Below are positions 1-12,063 of a stretch of DNA of 64,000 bases, in pieces. The stretch is from Corbicula japonica. Its lineage: Eukaryota; Mollusca; Bivalvia; Venerida; Cyrenidae. Under the pieces are notes generated by a model. The model ran no database searches and was not told where the DNA came from. It was given only the letters and a program-made list of their open reading frames with translations. Both the position numbers and the translations under genes were made by a program. Location of the stretch: contig JAZAYU010000203.1 in NCBI GenBank assembly GCA_038501625.1, positions 806,001-870,000 of the forward strand. Direction: 5' to 3'. The first letter of the stretch is position 1, and every line of letters starts with the position of its first letter.

Positions 1-1165
1 TGGTTGATTTGTTAATACCTACCGTGTTTATTTGAAGTTGGAATAGGACTTTATTTGTTCAGAAATTGCTTGATTGAGTATATTACATTACGTAATTGTG
101 TAAGCTTAAGAGATAGTTACTCTGAATAACGTGGTAAACTTGAATTAATAAAACAAAGACTCGGCATAAAATTACTTGTAAAATCGAATTTACTTAAGGT
201 TGGAAATTCAGTAACCGGGTTAGCAATCGTCGAGTTGAAACATCTTTTTGCGTGATAATATTTGCGCGAGCTCTCGCTCGTTTCCGGAGAGATCTCAACT
301 CTATGCTCGCGAATTTCCATTGTCAATTCTGAGACAGGTTAACGTTTCAACGGATTGCTGGCTTGTGAGACTGGTCTCCATTCTTAGATTCGGGGCTTTA
401 TGTTACATGTATGATAAGGTTTTTTTGAATGCGGAACAGGTCCTAAAAGTTAAATCACAGTAAGCATATTGAGCCTCCGAATGCATTTTTAAAGATTTTA
501 GTGTAAGTGCTTTATCTATATGTGATTTTATGTTTTTCTGGAACAAATTTAAAAAATCATGCTGAAATTGAGTTGCAATTTAATAACCAAGCCAAACTTG
601 ATCATTATGATTACAATGACAATTAGTATTGTGACGACGCATACAACACGCGCATTAAAATATAGAACAAATTTTTGAAGTATACTGCGATATTCTGTTT
701 TTAGATTAAAAGTTTACTACCTCAGCATCATACATATTCAAGCTCGGATGTAGGATTTCTGGAAATGGGGTTCGTTTGCGACAGTTGTATGATATTGATA
801 ATATCCAACTTTCTTACCAAAATCTCCATGAACATAAAACATTCCCCCTCACTTCTTAAAAAAAGGAGGGTTCAAACAACCTCACTAAACACTTTAACGA
901 TTCACCCCAGTATATTCTACTTAAAGTTTTGAAAAACTAGCGATCCGCCCCGTTTAAACTAAGGTCGTTTTATTAATTAAAAAAATATGTGCAAACTGAA
1001 TAAAAAAAGAAGAGAGATAATTTTTGATTTATATAACCTTCACATAGAAAAAAAGTTATTGCGATATCCTGTTTTTATTGCGAATCCTGTTTTGATGTTT
1101 AAGTTATGCTTTACTGAATTTTGTAAAGGCAAAAATTGATCCAATAATAATAACATGTATGTTAC
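1..1165. other. Intergenic, no gene recognised
   Basis: AT-rich sequence with only short chance ORFs (longest about 70 codons, without recognisable motifs). No RNA gene, splice-bounded exon or transposon terminus could be supported by eye. Confidence 0.6.
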
Positions 1166-1338
1166 ATTAGAAACGCAACTGTTTTAAACAGGAAATATAT
1201 CTGGATTTATATATTTTGTGTTTCATGAAGTTGCGCTTCTAATTTATTTGACGATAAATATAACTGCTGAAAGTAATTAGAAACGCAACTTCTTTAAACA
1301 CGAAATATACTTCGTGTTTAAAGAAGTTGCGTTGCTAT
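1166..1338. repeat. Two adjacent foldback palindromes (MITE-like)
   Basis: Two hairpin units lie at 1166-1243 and 1275-1338. Each starts with ATTAGAAACGCAACT and ends with its reverse complement; the second unit is the cleaner, with arms joined around ACGAAATATACTTCGT. The same palindrome recurs, again as a pair, at 60576-60751, so it is a dispersed foldback family and not a chance hairpin. No coding capacity. A transcript would fold into a 60-70 nt stem, but nothing here shows that it is transcribed. Confidence 0.75.
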
Positions 1339-2804
1339 TGCAATTTATCGATATCGACTTGCTTGGGCCTGGGGCATTAACTTGCATTCGCGGTTTAGTG
1401 AAGTGAAAAATGTGACATTTCATTATGCACTAAATAAATTAATAATTTTCACCTTTGCCGTAAAATGATACCAGATGCGAATTCAAGAAAACAAGACACA
1501 TTCCTCATAACGTGTATTATTTTTTTGTGATAAAGGACTCGTTACCAGTTAGATCTTTTATCAATTGTGGACGTTTTGTACGTGGGAAATAGCAAAGGTG
1601 TCCACAACAAAGTTTTGTTGTATTTAATGTAGATGGTGATGTTTTGTTGTTATTTAACACACATAAAGTTTCAGTATGTATATTTAAGTTCACTTTGATT
1701 ATTAATAACAATAAATAACTAATAATTCTGTAAACAATATTTGTGTCAGATATTCCCGTACAAGATTTTCATTTGCTAAGTAAATGTGTCCAATATAAAA
1801 CTTTATTTCTAAAATGCATTTAGGTGAACTTTAATAATGAATGGTATTACTTTGCTCTTATTTTTAATTAAGTTGTTTCTTAATATGCGGTCACGGTTGA
1901 TTATACGTATGGATGTAAAATCCCTAAAATTCCGATAAGTTATCTGCCTCGGGCAATATAACCATGACAACTTTAATGGATATCAACATCTTATTGGTAA
2001 TAAAAGTGTCAACCGCTTACAAAGAATTAAAGATTATTAATTATTAAACTAAGTTTTAAACTGATATTGATAATATACTTTAAAAATATGAAACACAGTG
2101 AATATTTAAATTAAAGTACAAAACAACAAAAAATCGTCATTTTTGTGTTAGCTACCATTTTTTCAGCATAGTAGCATACCCTTCCAATCCGCTAAAGTTA
2201 AGCTCCCGCGTTACATAAATGTGTTATAGCATAATTATAACAGATAATCATCATGATTTTTGTTAGCTACCGTTTTCAGCACGATAGAAAATTATTAATT
2301 CTGCTTTGAAACGCATTTAATTTCACATATCAAATTTAATGGTCGGTGTCAACCCGAATTGAGAATATGTCATTACTGGCACGTGTTCACAACTCCATTT
2401 CTCCCATACCTGTTAAAACTCGATCCCTCTGATTCTGTAAATTTTTATCTATTTTTCTAAGACTATTTGAAATATTTCCTATATCTGCACTAACTAAAAT
2501 TATTTATTCCGACTATTATAACGTTTTGAAATGTAAACTATTATGTCTAATCTGTTAATGTTAGATAACGACAATATAATATAACAAGAATTTAATTGAT
2601 CTTAACGCGTGAATAAAAACATGATGAATATGGAAATTTTATATAAATCAAACAATACTTGCACAATCACAGTTTAATAAAATTATAAAAGAAATATACT
2701 AGCGTTTTTATTATTTTGACCGATATCATTGTTGTTGTTGTAAAATTGCTACTGTTCTCAGCGCACATAAATTTCAAATAATTCTTTCTTTCATGTGACA
2801 CGGC
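1339..2804. other. Intergenic, no gene recognised
   Basis: AT-rich, closed in all frames apart from small ORFs. A short direct duplication is visible: TTTTTGTGTTAGCTACC near 2140 and TTTTTGTTAGCTACCG near 2256, each followed by a TTTTCAGCA-type stretch. Nothing else could be supported. Confidence 0.55.
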
Positions 2805-2807
2805 TGT

Positions 2808-2892
2808 TATCCTTAAGCAAACAGTGCGAATCCAGACCAGGCGGCACATCCGCGTCGTCTGATCAGGATCTTCACCGTTTGCTTTTCGATAC
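2808..2892. repeat. Degraded palindromic MITE-like repeat
   Basis: The segment begins AAGCAAACAGTG and ends CACCGTTTGCTTTT, so its ends are inverted copies of GCAAACRGTG, and the interior is also partly self-complementary around GACCAGGCGGC...GTCTGATCAGG. Short GCAAAC-ended palindromes of this kind, which read through as a spurious peptide on the minus strand, are common in bivalve genomes. The spurious minus ORF at 2667-2924 crosses it and is not considered a gene. Confidence 0.55.
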
Positions 2893-4283
2893 ATTGGGTT
2901 TTTTCCTGACTGAGAAGTGAACAATGTATACCCTGTTTGGGTGACACTTATGTGATTAAATACTATTTTTCGATGTCAATGATTGCAAGGCGTGTAGAAA
3001 AACATCTCAAAGACTTATGACACTATTTATTCAGCGAATGGAAACATGAAATTATTGGGTTTTCGAAATAATCGACTTTTAGAAATCCGACTTGAACATA
3101 CATAATCTTAGTAATATTTTTAATTTAGTTCACAAAACAGACTCGTGTCATTTCACAAAAATCACGTGTTAAACTATCAATAAAAGAATCGGTTTCACTT
3201 CTTGTGGTGCTTTCGGTTTTAAAAATACTAATACAAACGTTCGAACATATCAATCGATATGGTAGGGCCTCCAGAAGTGTATTAGTTAACTAGCGTATGG
3301 ATTCCAAAACTGACCATCATATCTAATGTATAGCACCCTGATCGCCTCTTGTAAAGGAACGCCTCTTTTATAAACATCAACCAATAGAAAATAAGTAACA
3401 CATTAACGCGATAACGTGATTCGTGGGGCGGAGTTGTAATAATTGATTATTCGTTCATCATTTTAACATGCGCATTAATTGATTTGCGATAAGAATCTAA
3501 AGTCACAAAAACTGAATTTGGTGATTTAATTATTTTATTAGTTTGAATTAACCTCGGTACGTCCGTCTTTTGGCGCACTAGCTAGGTTAAAATTGAATTT
3601 ACAATAACACCATAATGTCCTTGTTCATAGTTTTTTTGGAAAATTCTTGTTTAAAGGGAAATGGGAACTAACAAAATGATTAGCTATTAATCTACAACTT
3701 AATATTTTGGACTTTTGATGAAGCTTTCTAAATATTGAAAATTAATTTATATAGGCGTATATGTTTACTCATCATTATTAAAAACGGGATTTAAATCTCA
3801 TAAGTTAATGAAAGTGTACAAGTAAATATATTGTGTTTAATGCTTGATACTGTTTCAAACACGTCATCATCATTGTTTTTAGTAATGAACTTAAAATGGC
3901 AGGAATGTGGAATCTGGAATTTATTTAATGATTAATGCGTCTCATGATTTTGTTTTATCAGTTTATGATGACAGTATGTATTGAGATGATCACTTATAAT
4001 TAAATATCTTTGAATTTCTGTTAATTGGAATATAACGTAAATTTTGATTGAATGAATTCTGAATTTGTCTAATAAATGTCGAATGTCGTCTAATTGTTTC
4101 TTTGCAATTTTATTTTTTTGATCTTATTTTAACGAAAGTTCGAATCTAAGGAATAAATAAAGCTTTTCAATTGCCTGCATTTTTCAGATGCACATTCACA
4201 TTTATTTCGAGTCTTATAAATAAAATAAGGCAGAACTCTGCTTAAATAGAGAATGAATAAGAGTATGGGAGACATCGGAATTC
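2893..4283. other. Intergenic, no gene recognised
   Basis: AT-rich DNA with many stop codons on both strands. No ORF above 60 codons and no repeat or RNA structure strong enough to name. Confidence 0.55.
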
Positions 4284-5995
4284 TTTCAACTTTCAACTTT
4301 TATTTACATATGCATAAGTCCCACTACATGTGAGAAACATCAGCATTATATACAAGATTAAACATAATGTATTACAAAATAAACATTTTTACCGAAGACG
4401 GCATAAACACATACTTATAAATATATAGCAGACATGTTAGACATGAAGTGAACCATCAGTCAGTTAGTCAACCAATCAATCATTCAATCAGTCAGTCAAT
4501 CAATTAATTAACCAACCGATCAATTAATTAATCAACCAATCAATTAATCATTCCCTTAGTTAATTATCAAACATACATACAAACATACAAAAGAAAACAC
4601 AGTCAAACAATTAAGTCAAACATTCAATGAATGAATCAATCAATAAATAAAACAATCAATCTAGCAATTAATCTATCATAAGTCAATCAGTTCCCATCCC
4701 ACTAGTTCTTCCTTACTCGAAACGAGATAGCAAGGAGGGAATTGGGGATGCGAACAAATTGTTTGTTAAAGTTCACCTTTCTGAAATCACGTGAAGTCAT
4801 ATATTAAATAAGTGTCTTATTCAATATGAACAATAAAAAAACAACAGAATCACAAGCGTAACAAAAAAGTTACGGTTGCTGTCAAATTTATAGTACAACA
4901 GTTTATATAAAATTCATAAATGCTACAGTTAAACTGATTTTTAAAAGTAATAATAATAATAAATAAACAAACATATATTCCAAGTTCTAATTAAAAGAAA
5001 AATGACTAAGTAGATGTTTATTACGTTTGTTTGAAGTATGTAATAATTTTCGCGCAGAATTTGCTAAGATTTTTTAATTTAGTTACGTTTTCTGTTTGGA
5101 TTAAAGTCGTAAATTTGTGCATATTTGGTCTTGATCTAGTATAATTATCAATAAAAACTCGTCGGTGGGTAGTAAATATAGGGCATTTAAATAAATAATG
5201 GAACTCGTCACCGATATCTCTGCAATTGTTGCATATACGCTCATTCGGCGGTATATTTTGCCAGCGACCAGTTTCAATTGGGAGACGATGATTTCTCGTT
5301 AAGAATGCTATAAGAAATTTGCATTCGTATGTTGTTAATTTGTCGATATAAAAACTGCGCCGAAATGTTGGTTTAATATATTTATACAAATTTGTATCTG
5401 ATGTTTGGTTAATTTCTGCTTGCCAAGTTTGAATGAATATATCTTTAAGTTTTTGAAGTGTTGTTTTTATTAACCATTTTCCACTTATAAAATTTTGACT
5501 ATACCATACACCGGAAAAACCAGTGCTGCATAGATATTGTTTGACGTTATCTATCCACTGGGATTTGATTTTATGTTGATTATGTAGTTCATGAATCGTA
5601 ATATAAATTTTTGAAACAAGTTTTGTATTTTTATCGCTATCGATATTTTCAATAATTCTCGTCCAGAAGGATATAACTCTATTTTTTATGTGAACTATTA
5701 AGGGGGTTACTCCAATTTCTCCGTAGATCATATACGACGGAGTGGATTTTTTAAGATTAAAAATATATTTATAGAACTTTAATTGAATTCTTTCCAGCAT
5801 TTCAACATTCCCATTCCCCCATATTTCGCTGCCGTACAAAAGTATAGGTCTAATTGTTTTTTCGAACAGTTCAATTTGCAAATCATACGGTAAAGATAAC
5901 GTTTTAATTTTTCTTAATAATGAGAACATAGCTTTATTTGCTTGTTCGGCTATGTGATTTTTAGTCTTGAGAAAACTGCCGGAATCGCTGGGTTC
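4284..5995 (-). mobile_element. 5'-truncated non-LTR retrotransposon (LINE)
   Basis: The minus strand carries the last part of a LINE ORF (5021-6001), then about 735 bp of 3' non-coding sequence ending in AATAAAAGTTGAAAGTTGAAAG near 4284, a short repeated tail of the type used by CR1/L2-like elements. The 3' region contains a degenerate (TTGA)n stretch at 4440-4690. Homology to LINE protein begins close to 5990, inside the reverse transcriptase thumb, so endonuclease and catalytic palm are absent, as expected of incomplete target-primed reverse transcription. Family assignment (CR1/L2 or RTE-like) is an inference from protein style only. Confidence 0.7.
4440..4690. repeat. (TCAA)n/(ATCA)n degenerate microsatellite
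   Basis: Interrupted runs of CAATCAAT, AATCAATTAATTAACC and GAATGAATCAATCAATAA. It lies in the 3' non-coding part of the minus-strand LINE that ends near 4284, so it is probably an expanded tract internal to that copy. Confidence 0.75.
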
Positions 5996-6001
5996 AACCA
6001 T
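5021..6001 (-). pseudogene. LINE ORF2 C-terminal fragment (RT thumb and zinc-ribbon tail)
   Basis: A continuous 326-codon reading frame that I recognise as the C-terminal end of a non-LTR retrotransposon polyprotein. Near residues 17-65 it has the characteristic thumb stretch NKAMFSLLRKIKTL followed by TIRPILLYGSEIWG, found after the catalytic YADD region in CR1/L2- and RTE-like elements. Near residue 256 comes ICNNCRDIGDEFHYLFKC, the Cys/His tail motif with spacing C-x2-C-x7-H-x4-C. The first methionine is only the first ATG left after truncation; family similarity begins around SDSGSFLKTKNHIAEQ. No frameshift is seen, so the insertion is fairly young, but without palm, fingers or endonuclease it cannot act. 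It reads into its own 3' UTR and tail toward lower coordinates. Confidence 0.75.
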
Positions 6002-6089
6002 TTTAACTATAGCACTAACGACATGTATAATCCCCTCCCTTTTCCGCTGGATTCTTATGAAGTAATGTTTATATAAAAAAGAAACTTTA

Positions 6090-6685
6090 AAGTATTCTCT
6101 ATTCCGAAAAGAAAGCGTGCATTTTTTACATTAACTGCTTTTCTTAATGAATACATTTTAGCACCGTTTACACTTGAAGAATATTCGCGTGTTTTATTTG
6201 TAAAGCAATTATCACAATAATATCCTTATATACGCCGTAAGTGTTATGGTTGTACAAAATGACACTTTCTTAACTATTTAACACCTGATTTTATTTTTTT
6301 AATGTGTTGAGTCCACAAAATAAATAAAATATGTATGAAATTTTTAATCTTGCGATTATTTCCCGTGTGACAATAGTATATAAGACGGGTTACAAACTTA
6401 AAACTGTACTCTATTTCAAAAGGAATTGGGCGCTTTCTTTTCGGTGAATTTTCTTTAACTGATCTTCTTAATTAATACATTTTTGCACCGATTACACCTT
6501 CCGAATATATTTGTACGGCGATTATCATTATATCCTTATACACTCCGCAAAATGTTATTGCTGTAAAAAATGACATTATCTTAACTATTTAATTTGTTCC
6601 GTGCACTAAATAAATTATGACATTTTTAATCTTGCGATTATTTGCCGCGTGAGACTAGTATATCAGACGGGTTACCAAACCAGGA
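6090..6685. repeat. Tandem duplication of about 300 bp
   Basis: Two diverged direct copies, about 6090-6392 and 6412-6685. Shared landmarks in order: CTTTCTTTTC-like start, TTCTTAATKAATACATTTT, GCACCGWTTACAC, ATATCCTTATA, TTCTTAACTATTTAA, TTTTTAATCTTGCGATTATTT, and GTGWSAMTAGTATATMAGACGGGTTAC. No coding potential. Confidence 0.75.
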
Positions 6686-7012
6686 TATGTGTTGATGTTT
6701 CTGGGGACAATCGTTTCGCTCTGCCGATCTATGGGTTGGTAAATTATGAAGACACTATGCGAAATCGATAAGATCACGGTAGGAGGTCGTCTAAACGCGA
6801 TGCGAAATCCCGACTCGCATCTTTTATCGCGTTTTTAAGTGATCTAATGCAACCATAGAGTACAAAAAGGAGAACGTGCAAGTCAGGAGCATTAAGTAGC
6901 TTTTTCTTCCCGGTTCTTGTTTCATGGAGATTATAACAATGTTATACGTAAAAGTTCAGAATTTAAAAAAGAATTTTAGTAAAATGATAAGATATATTTG
7001 TTTTATCGTGTT
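6686..7012. other. Intergenic, no gene recognised
   Basis: No ORF with recognisable content. The region has a few CpG-containing words (CACGGTAGGAGGTCG) but no promoter or RNA motif that I can support. Confidence 0.5.
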
Positions 7013-7275
7013 CAAACATCATCATCATCATCATCAACATCATCATCAAACTTCGTCATCACATGTTATTTTTCTTTTTATTTTTTGGCTTGCAGATGTG
7101 CAATATAATTCATCGGAGACCACGGGATCTTTGTAATTTAAATAAACTGTTTATTGTAGGTTCTGCAGATGCTGCAACTGCAGACTGTGATGATGATGAT
7201 GATGATGATTATGGTGATGATAATAATGGTGATGATGATGATGATGCAGCAGCTGCTGCTGATGATGATGGCTAT
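7013..7275. repeat. (CAT)n and (GAT)n microsatellites in inverted orientation
   Basis: A CATCATCAT tract at about 7015-7060 is followed 130 bp later by GATGATGAT tracts at about 7188-7273, ending with a GCAGCAGCTGCTGCT palindrome. The two tracts are complementary and could pair. They create low-complexity His-rich and Asp-rich ORFs on the plus strand (6924-7136 and 7063-7377), which are artefacts of the repeat. Confidence 0.8.
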
Positions 7276-8515
7276 TTTTGGTATTTACAATTCCGGCATT
7301 TAATAGCATCTACATTGCTATTTTCATTTTCATACGCATTTATGGTAGGTGACCAATATGTTTTGGTGGCCATATAAAAGCTAAATGCCCCCTCCCCCGC
7401 CGGACACCGATTATAGGGGCACAAGTTTGGTAGTATGTTTCATTATAAGCATTAATTCGGTGATTCTCACAATAATATCTGATATCGCTTATACTCTTTA
7501 GTTCGCTCTGAAATATTTTAAGCTTTAAACCTCGACATTTCATTTTTATTAGCAACATATATTGAAAATATGACAATATAAGCATCTAATAAAATGACTG
7601 CAGCTTAATCTGCTTCGACCATTACACCATTTCGTGTATACATGTATTTATGTACAACACCAGCAGGTGACAATCGTTAGCCTGCGGCAATTGGCAGCAG
7701 GAAATGGACGGGTCCATTTTAAGAAATGACATCCTATTTTCAAAAATAAACTCGTCTATTTCGCATCCAGCAGTGGACGGGTACAAGTGATAAAACCACT
7801 GTACTAATACATGCGATAAAAACTGAGACCCGTCTAATGTTTAGCTTAGTTTGAGCACATATATATTCTTGTTACGTTATCGGCACGGAAGTGTCTTCTC
7901 GACTGGGCCCGGCACAGTTAACAGAACGATGGGAACCAGACTAGCGAAAATACTGCAGTGAATTTTTATATCGTAATTGTAATATATAATAGATGACAAC
8001 TTAAGAATATAATTATCCGCATTGTGGGAAATTTGTTGTAGATGAGATAGTTGTGACATAACTTGAACAATTCTAATCTTTTGGAGATCTCTTGGGCGGG
8101 GGTTAGGCCTAGTATTCTACCGTAGACAGTGCATAGATGTATAATTATCTGGTCTATTTTAGTAATCAAAATCTATGCATTATTAAAATGAAATACACAA
8201 ATACCGCTTTCAGCTTTTAGAATGTAAAACGTAGAGCTCGGAGGTGGCGGTCGCCTCTTCACCGAGGAAAAAAGAAACTCGACTTTCTCTCTTTTAAAAG
8301 AGATTCCCGTCTTTAATAGTGTACTGTTTTCAGTCAAATTAAACAGCTATAGCTATATAGTTGGCATGGTTGAGTAAAGAAGTGCGGTAACACCAAACGC
8401 GCTACTTCCTTTCATTTTTGTGAAGGGGGAGGGGGGCACCGAACCCCCGGCGAAGAGACCTCTGGATCCATCCCTGAATCCCAGAACAAGTATATATTTG
8501 GAATGATATTCCATT
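7276..8515. other. Intergenic, no gene recognised
   Basis: Contains short minus-strand ORFs (60-81 codons) with no recognisable motifs. A C-rich stretch near 7390 and a G-rich stretch near 8425 (GGGGGAGGGGGG) are visible; neither is tied to a gene. Confidence 0.5.
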
Positions 8516-8519
8516 CGTA

Positions 8520-8620
8520 CAAATTCCGCATTAGCCTAATGATCTAGACCGTTTCTCAACATTATATCTTTGACTCGTGGTTCTGCAGGTCGTTGGTTCG
8601 AATCCCGAAAACGATATAAT
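8520..8620 (+). repeat. Possible tRNA-derived SINE head (degenerate)
   Basis: TTAGCCTAATGATCTAG resembles a pol III A box, and 60 bp downstream GGTTCGAATCC is an exact B-box consensus. The intervening sequence does not fold as a full tRNA cloverleaf by eye, so a SINE head or tRNA pseudogene is likelier than a working tRNA gene. Confidence 0.45.
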
Positions 8621-9735
8621 TTTTCTTTAATCTCAAACGTTTAATTTCTTCTTTTTTATCGAAATAAGTTAACAAGAGAGGATCTTTAACACCCAATATT
8701 AAATTACATATAACTATTGTATTAATCATGTTAAACAAAACACATCGTCTTTACACAGTCAGTTTTGGGATTCGGATTAATAGAAAAATCAATTGCTTTG
8801 AAAATAATTTTTAATTATGAGTATGTTAAATGTGGTTGATTCTCATTCCCCGTCGTTATCAAACACACGTTAACGATTTATTATTAACTTTGATTAACAT
8901 AAATTTAAGATACAATCAAAATATAATACTATTTACCGACGACTACATTTCTGTGTAGTTGGCATTTCTTTACTTTTTGCACGAATCGCGCGGTCATTCA
9001 TGCGAAACACAGCCGATATTATGTCCTATTAAAACACGTGCATTTTTCGAACTACTCGTACACTCGAATACGTGACTAAACACTTAAAACAACTTTCAGT
9101 CATCTGTATCTATACAGTCTTAATGTCGTTTGAAATACCTGTTTAATAATTTCAACAACTTCCGGTCTAATATCGCTTTAATATTGATTTTTGTTTTATG
9201 ATTGTTTTTGTCTTTCGTAATGTTAATATTTTTTCTTTACACAGGCAAAATGAAAGAATTTATATAACCAGTTATGCGAAACATTTGAAACCAATCTTGT
9301 TCATTATTTAGTACTAATCGATTAATAAATAAAACATTTAATTTGATATATTCTCGATCTAAAATCAATAGCGCACCGAACACTTATAAATGTATTAAAT
9401 ACATGCACAATTATTGTTCATACTGACAGCATAGCATCGTATAAGCTTAAGCATGCTGAAAGTGGAATCAGAATTTTCCTAAGGGGAATACTTCAAGCTG
9501 GAGATCCTTTATTTAAAGAAATATCTTATTCCACATTCAAGCCTATACGTTGAAAATGCGGTACTGTTAGCTTTATGGGTGCTTTTTGTGACAAATAAAA
9601 CAAACTCGTATACACAACTGAATAAGGAAATGCCGCAATAAGTTTTTATGTTACTCTCTTCTTGTTATTCAAACAGTTAAAGAACTTAACATTTAACGGT
9701 TCATGAAAACTTGGTTTTGATCAATATCATTTCCA
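8621..9735. other. Intergenic, no gene recognised
   Basis: AT-rich, closed in all frames. Nothing supportable. Confidence 0.55.
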
Positions 9736-9739
9736 TTGG

Positions 9740-10085
9740 AAATTTCATCAAAAGAAAATATTCCAGTCGGATTCATTCCTATCGGAAATACTCAATTCTG
9801 TCGGAATTCAAAATAGATCAGATCAGAAAATATGGTGAATATTCTAGTAAGACAACAGTTAAACAAATCATTTTTTAATATAATACAATAACCAAGTATT
9901 ATGACGATAAAAGTCAGAGATATAAGGATAATTATCTATATTTATGTAATGAGTCATTTTGACTAAAACATTAAACGATGTTGACGATTACAACAATGTC
10001 AAGTTGTCAATCATGACCACGTGAGTCAGATTTTGTCAACAAAATATAATAAAAATAACTTACTTACAGAATAGTGAGTGTATAT
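9740..10085. repeat. Dispersed repeat, copy 1 (partner at 11350)
   Basis: Starts with TTCC...CGGAA-type words (TTCCAGTCGGATTC, CCTATCGGAAA, CTGTCGGAATTC) and continues with about 160 bp (9924-10085) repeated directly at 11350-11513. Shared words include GGATAATTATCTA, GTAATGAGTCATTTTGAC, AACGATGTTGACGATTAC and AATGTCAAGTTGTCAATCATG. Only point differences separate the copies. Confidence 0.8.
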
Positions 10086-10089
10086 ATAA

Positions 10090-10450
10090 AATGCTATTTC
10101 AGACATCCCGAAAGTTGCCAGACCGAAGGACCTGTCTGGTAAAATTTGAGCCGGTCAGACAAGATTTCTAATGTTATCACCAGCCAAATCCCCCAAGGCA
10201 CTCCTGAATTATGGCCCTTGAATTGTCCAAAATTACTGTTTCCGCTCTCTAAGTCAAAGAGTTTTCATCCGGTCTTTATCAAACTTGGTGAATATGTTGG
10301 TAGGCATAATATCTCTGCCAAGTTCGATAACCAGCCAAGTTGCTTCAGGCACTTAAGAGTGTTGGCTCTTTATTTATACGAAAAATGTGGCAAAATAGCC
10401 AAACTTTTTGACGGGCGTATTTTGTGGCATTTTGGCACTGTTGTTTAAAG
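10090..10450. repeat. Bivalve-type internal-repeat transposon fragment
   Basis: Contains GGCCCTTGAATTGTCC, TCTAAGTCAAAGAGTTTTCA, CTTTATCAAACTTGGTGAA and AAGTTCGATAACCAGCCAAG. I recognise this word order from abundant bivalve transposons made of diverged ~160 bp units that repeat the phrase 'CTTCATCAAACTTGGT'. Only about two units remain. The overlapping plus-strand ORF (10146-10448, 100 codons) is a by-product of the repeat. Confidence 0.55.
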
Positions 10451-11335
10451 ATAATGTTGATTTTTCTTGAATTACATGTTTCTCTCTTTTTTTAAATACA
10501 ATAGTTATTGTAAACTTTAGGTGAAATAACAACAATAACTATATGAATTAAAAAACTTGTATTTGTGAATTTCTTTTACATTGTCGATTAAACATGTTCT
10601 CTTATAAAATGAGTTCTCCACCGATTTCAGGACTGCTGCCCAAGAGATCATATTCTGCCGGTGATTTAGAAGTTATACATGTATCCGTGCGTCATGCAAA
10701 TGTAATTCAAAAACAACCAACTTATCGCTTATTAAAATAGAAAAGGATAAAACGTTTTGAAATATTTATTTTTTGACATGAAATATTGCAGTCTCGGTTT
10801 TTAGCCGAAATATCGGAAACATAACGATTGGAACCAAGTTGAGCTTAAAGTTCCCTTTTCATGGAATAAAATTTACACAAGTAAGTAAACATAGGTACCC
10901 ATTTTGATTTACCGATAAAACGATGAAACTTACTAAACCTTTAACTCAGTATTTAACGCGATATTTTCAAATCAAGAACACTCCATAATCTGCATTGTAT
11001 AATTTCAAATTAAAAAAAATGAGATTAACTTTTGTCAAGAAAATAACCGACAGGACTGAAAAGGATCAGCAAGTCTGACAAGTAATCTTAGAATATAAAT
11101 CAAAAAGTACGTGAAGTTAAAAAATAGAAGCATGAATGAGAAACTGAATAACGATTTTCACCTCTTCAATTATTCATACTGGAGATAACTTTATATAATA
11201 TTACACACATACAAGTACAACATGCATTATGTGACGGCTGTATTGGTGCACGAGACCGTGTCTGTGTGAGCACAACAAAGGACTTTAATCTATATCATTT
11301 TGCTGTATTTCTTGATCAGCACTATCGTATTAAAA
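10451..11335. other. Intergenic, no gene recognised
   Basis: AT-rich sequence without ORFs of note, tRNA-like boxes or clear repeats. Confidence 0.5.
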
Positions 11336-11339
11336 GGTA

Positions 11340-11640
11340 AAAATAATGGAGATATATGGATAATTATCTAAATTAATGTAATGAGTCATTTTGACGAAAA
11401 CAGTAAACGATGTTGACGATTACAATAATGTCAAGTTGTCAATCATGACCAAGAGAGTCAGATTTTGTCAACAAAATATAATAACAATAACTTACTTACA
11501 GAATAGTGCGTTTACATTTTGTTTTTCTTTTATCACAATCTTTTTTTTTCATTTTCATCAGAAAAACAACAACTGACTTTACTGACTGGAAATTATAAAT
11601 ACGACATAGTTTGCGATTAAACTAAATGTTCGAATAACTT
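11340..11640. repeat. Dispersed repeat, copy 2 (partner at 9740)
   Basis: 11350-11513 is a direct copy of 9924-10085. It is followed, as the first copy is preceded, by CGGAA-rich palindromic sequence, so the two loci probably derive from one element with the palindromic cluster at one side. Confidence 0.8.
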
Positions 11641-11644
11641 TTCC

Positions 11645-11892
11645 CACAGGACTGATTCCGCTCGGAAAGATAAATGCTACATGAATTCCGATAGGAATTA
11701 AATAAGCACAGGAATCATTCCGATCGGAATTAAATAAACGCAGGAATCATTCCGATCGGAATCACCTCTTCCGATCGGAATTTTTCCGATAGGAAAAAAT
11801 TCCGACCGGAAAAATTCCGATCGGAAAATTTTCCGACAGGAAAATTCAGGATTCCGATCGGAAAATGTCGATTCCGATCGGAATCGAAGTTT
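11645..11892. repeat. Cluster of TTCCGATCGGAA palindromes
   Basis: About a dozen near-copies of the palindrome TTCCGATCGGAA, spaced 12-40 bp apart, with variants TTCCGATAGGAA, TTCCGACCGGAA and TTCCGACAGGAA. The short minus ORF (11698-11922) rich in SDRN/IPIG is an artefact of it. Confidence 0.85.
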
Positions 11893-12063
11893 GACACTGA
11901 ATTTATTTTCCAATTTTCTCAAAAACTAAACAAGATATGGCATTGAAACATTCCAGTTTTTCTATTTAAATCATGTGTAATCACCTGATAAAAAAACCGC
12001 AAGAAAATCGATAAAATAAAAAAAAAGTTTTCGGAAAATATAATATTCCGAAAATTCACAGGA

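Noticed and set aside
7063..7377. 104-codon Asp-rich ORF
   Set aside because: Produced by the GAT/GCA triplet tracts; no signal outside the repeat.
10146..10448. 100-codon ORF starting MSRSDKISNV
   Set aside because: Translation of a dispersed bivalve repeat (SFHPVFIKLGE reading of the internal unit).
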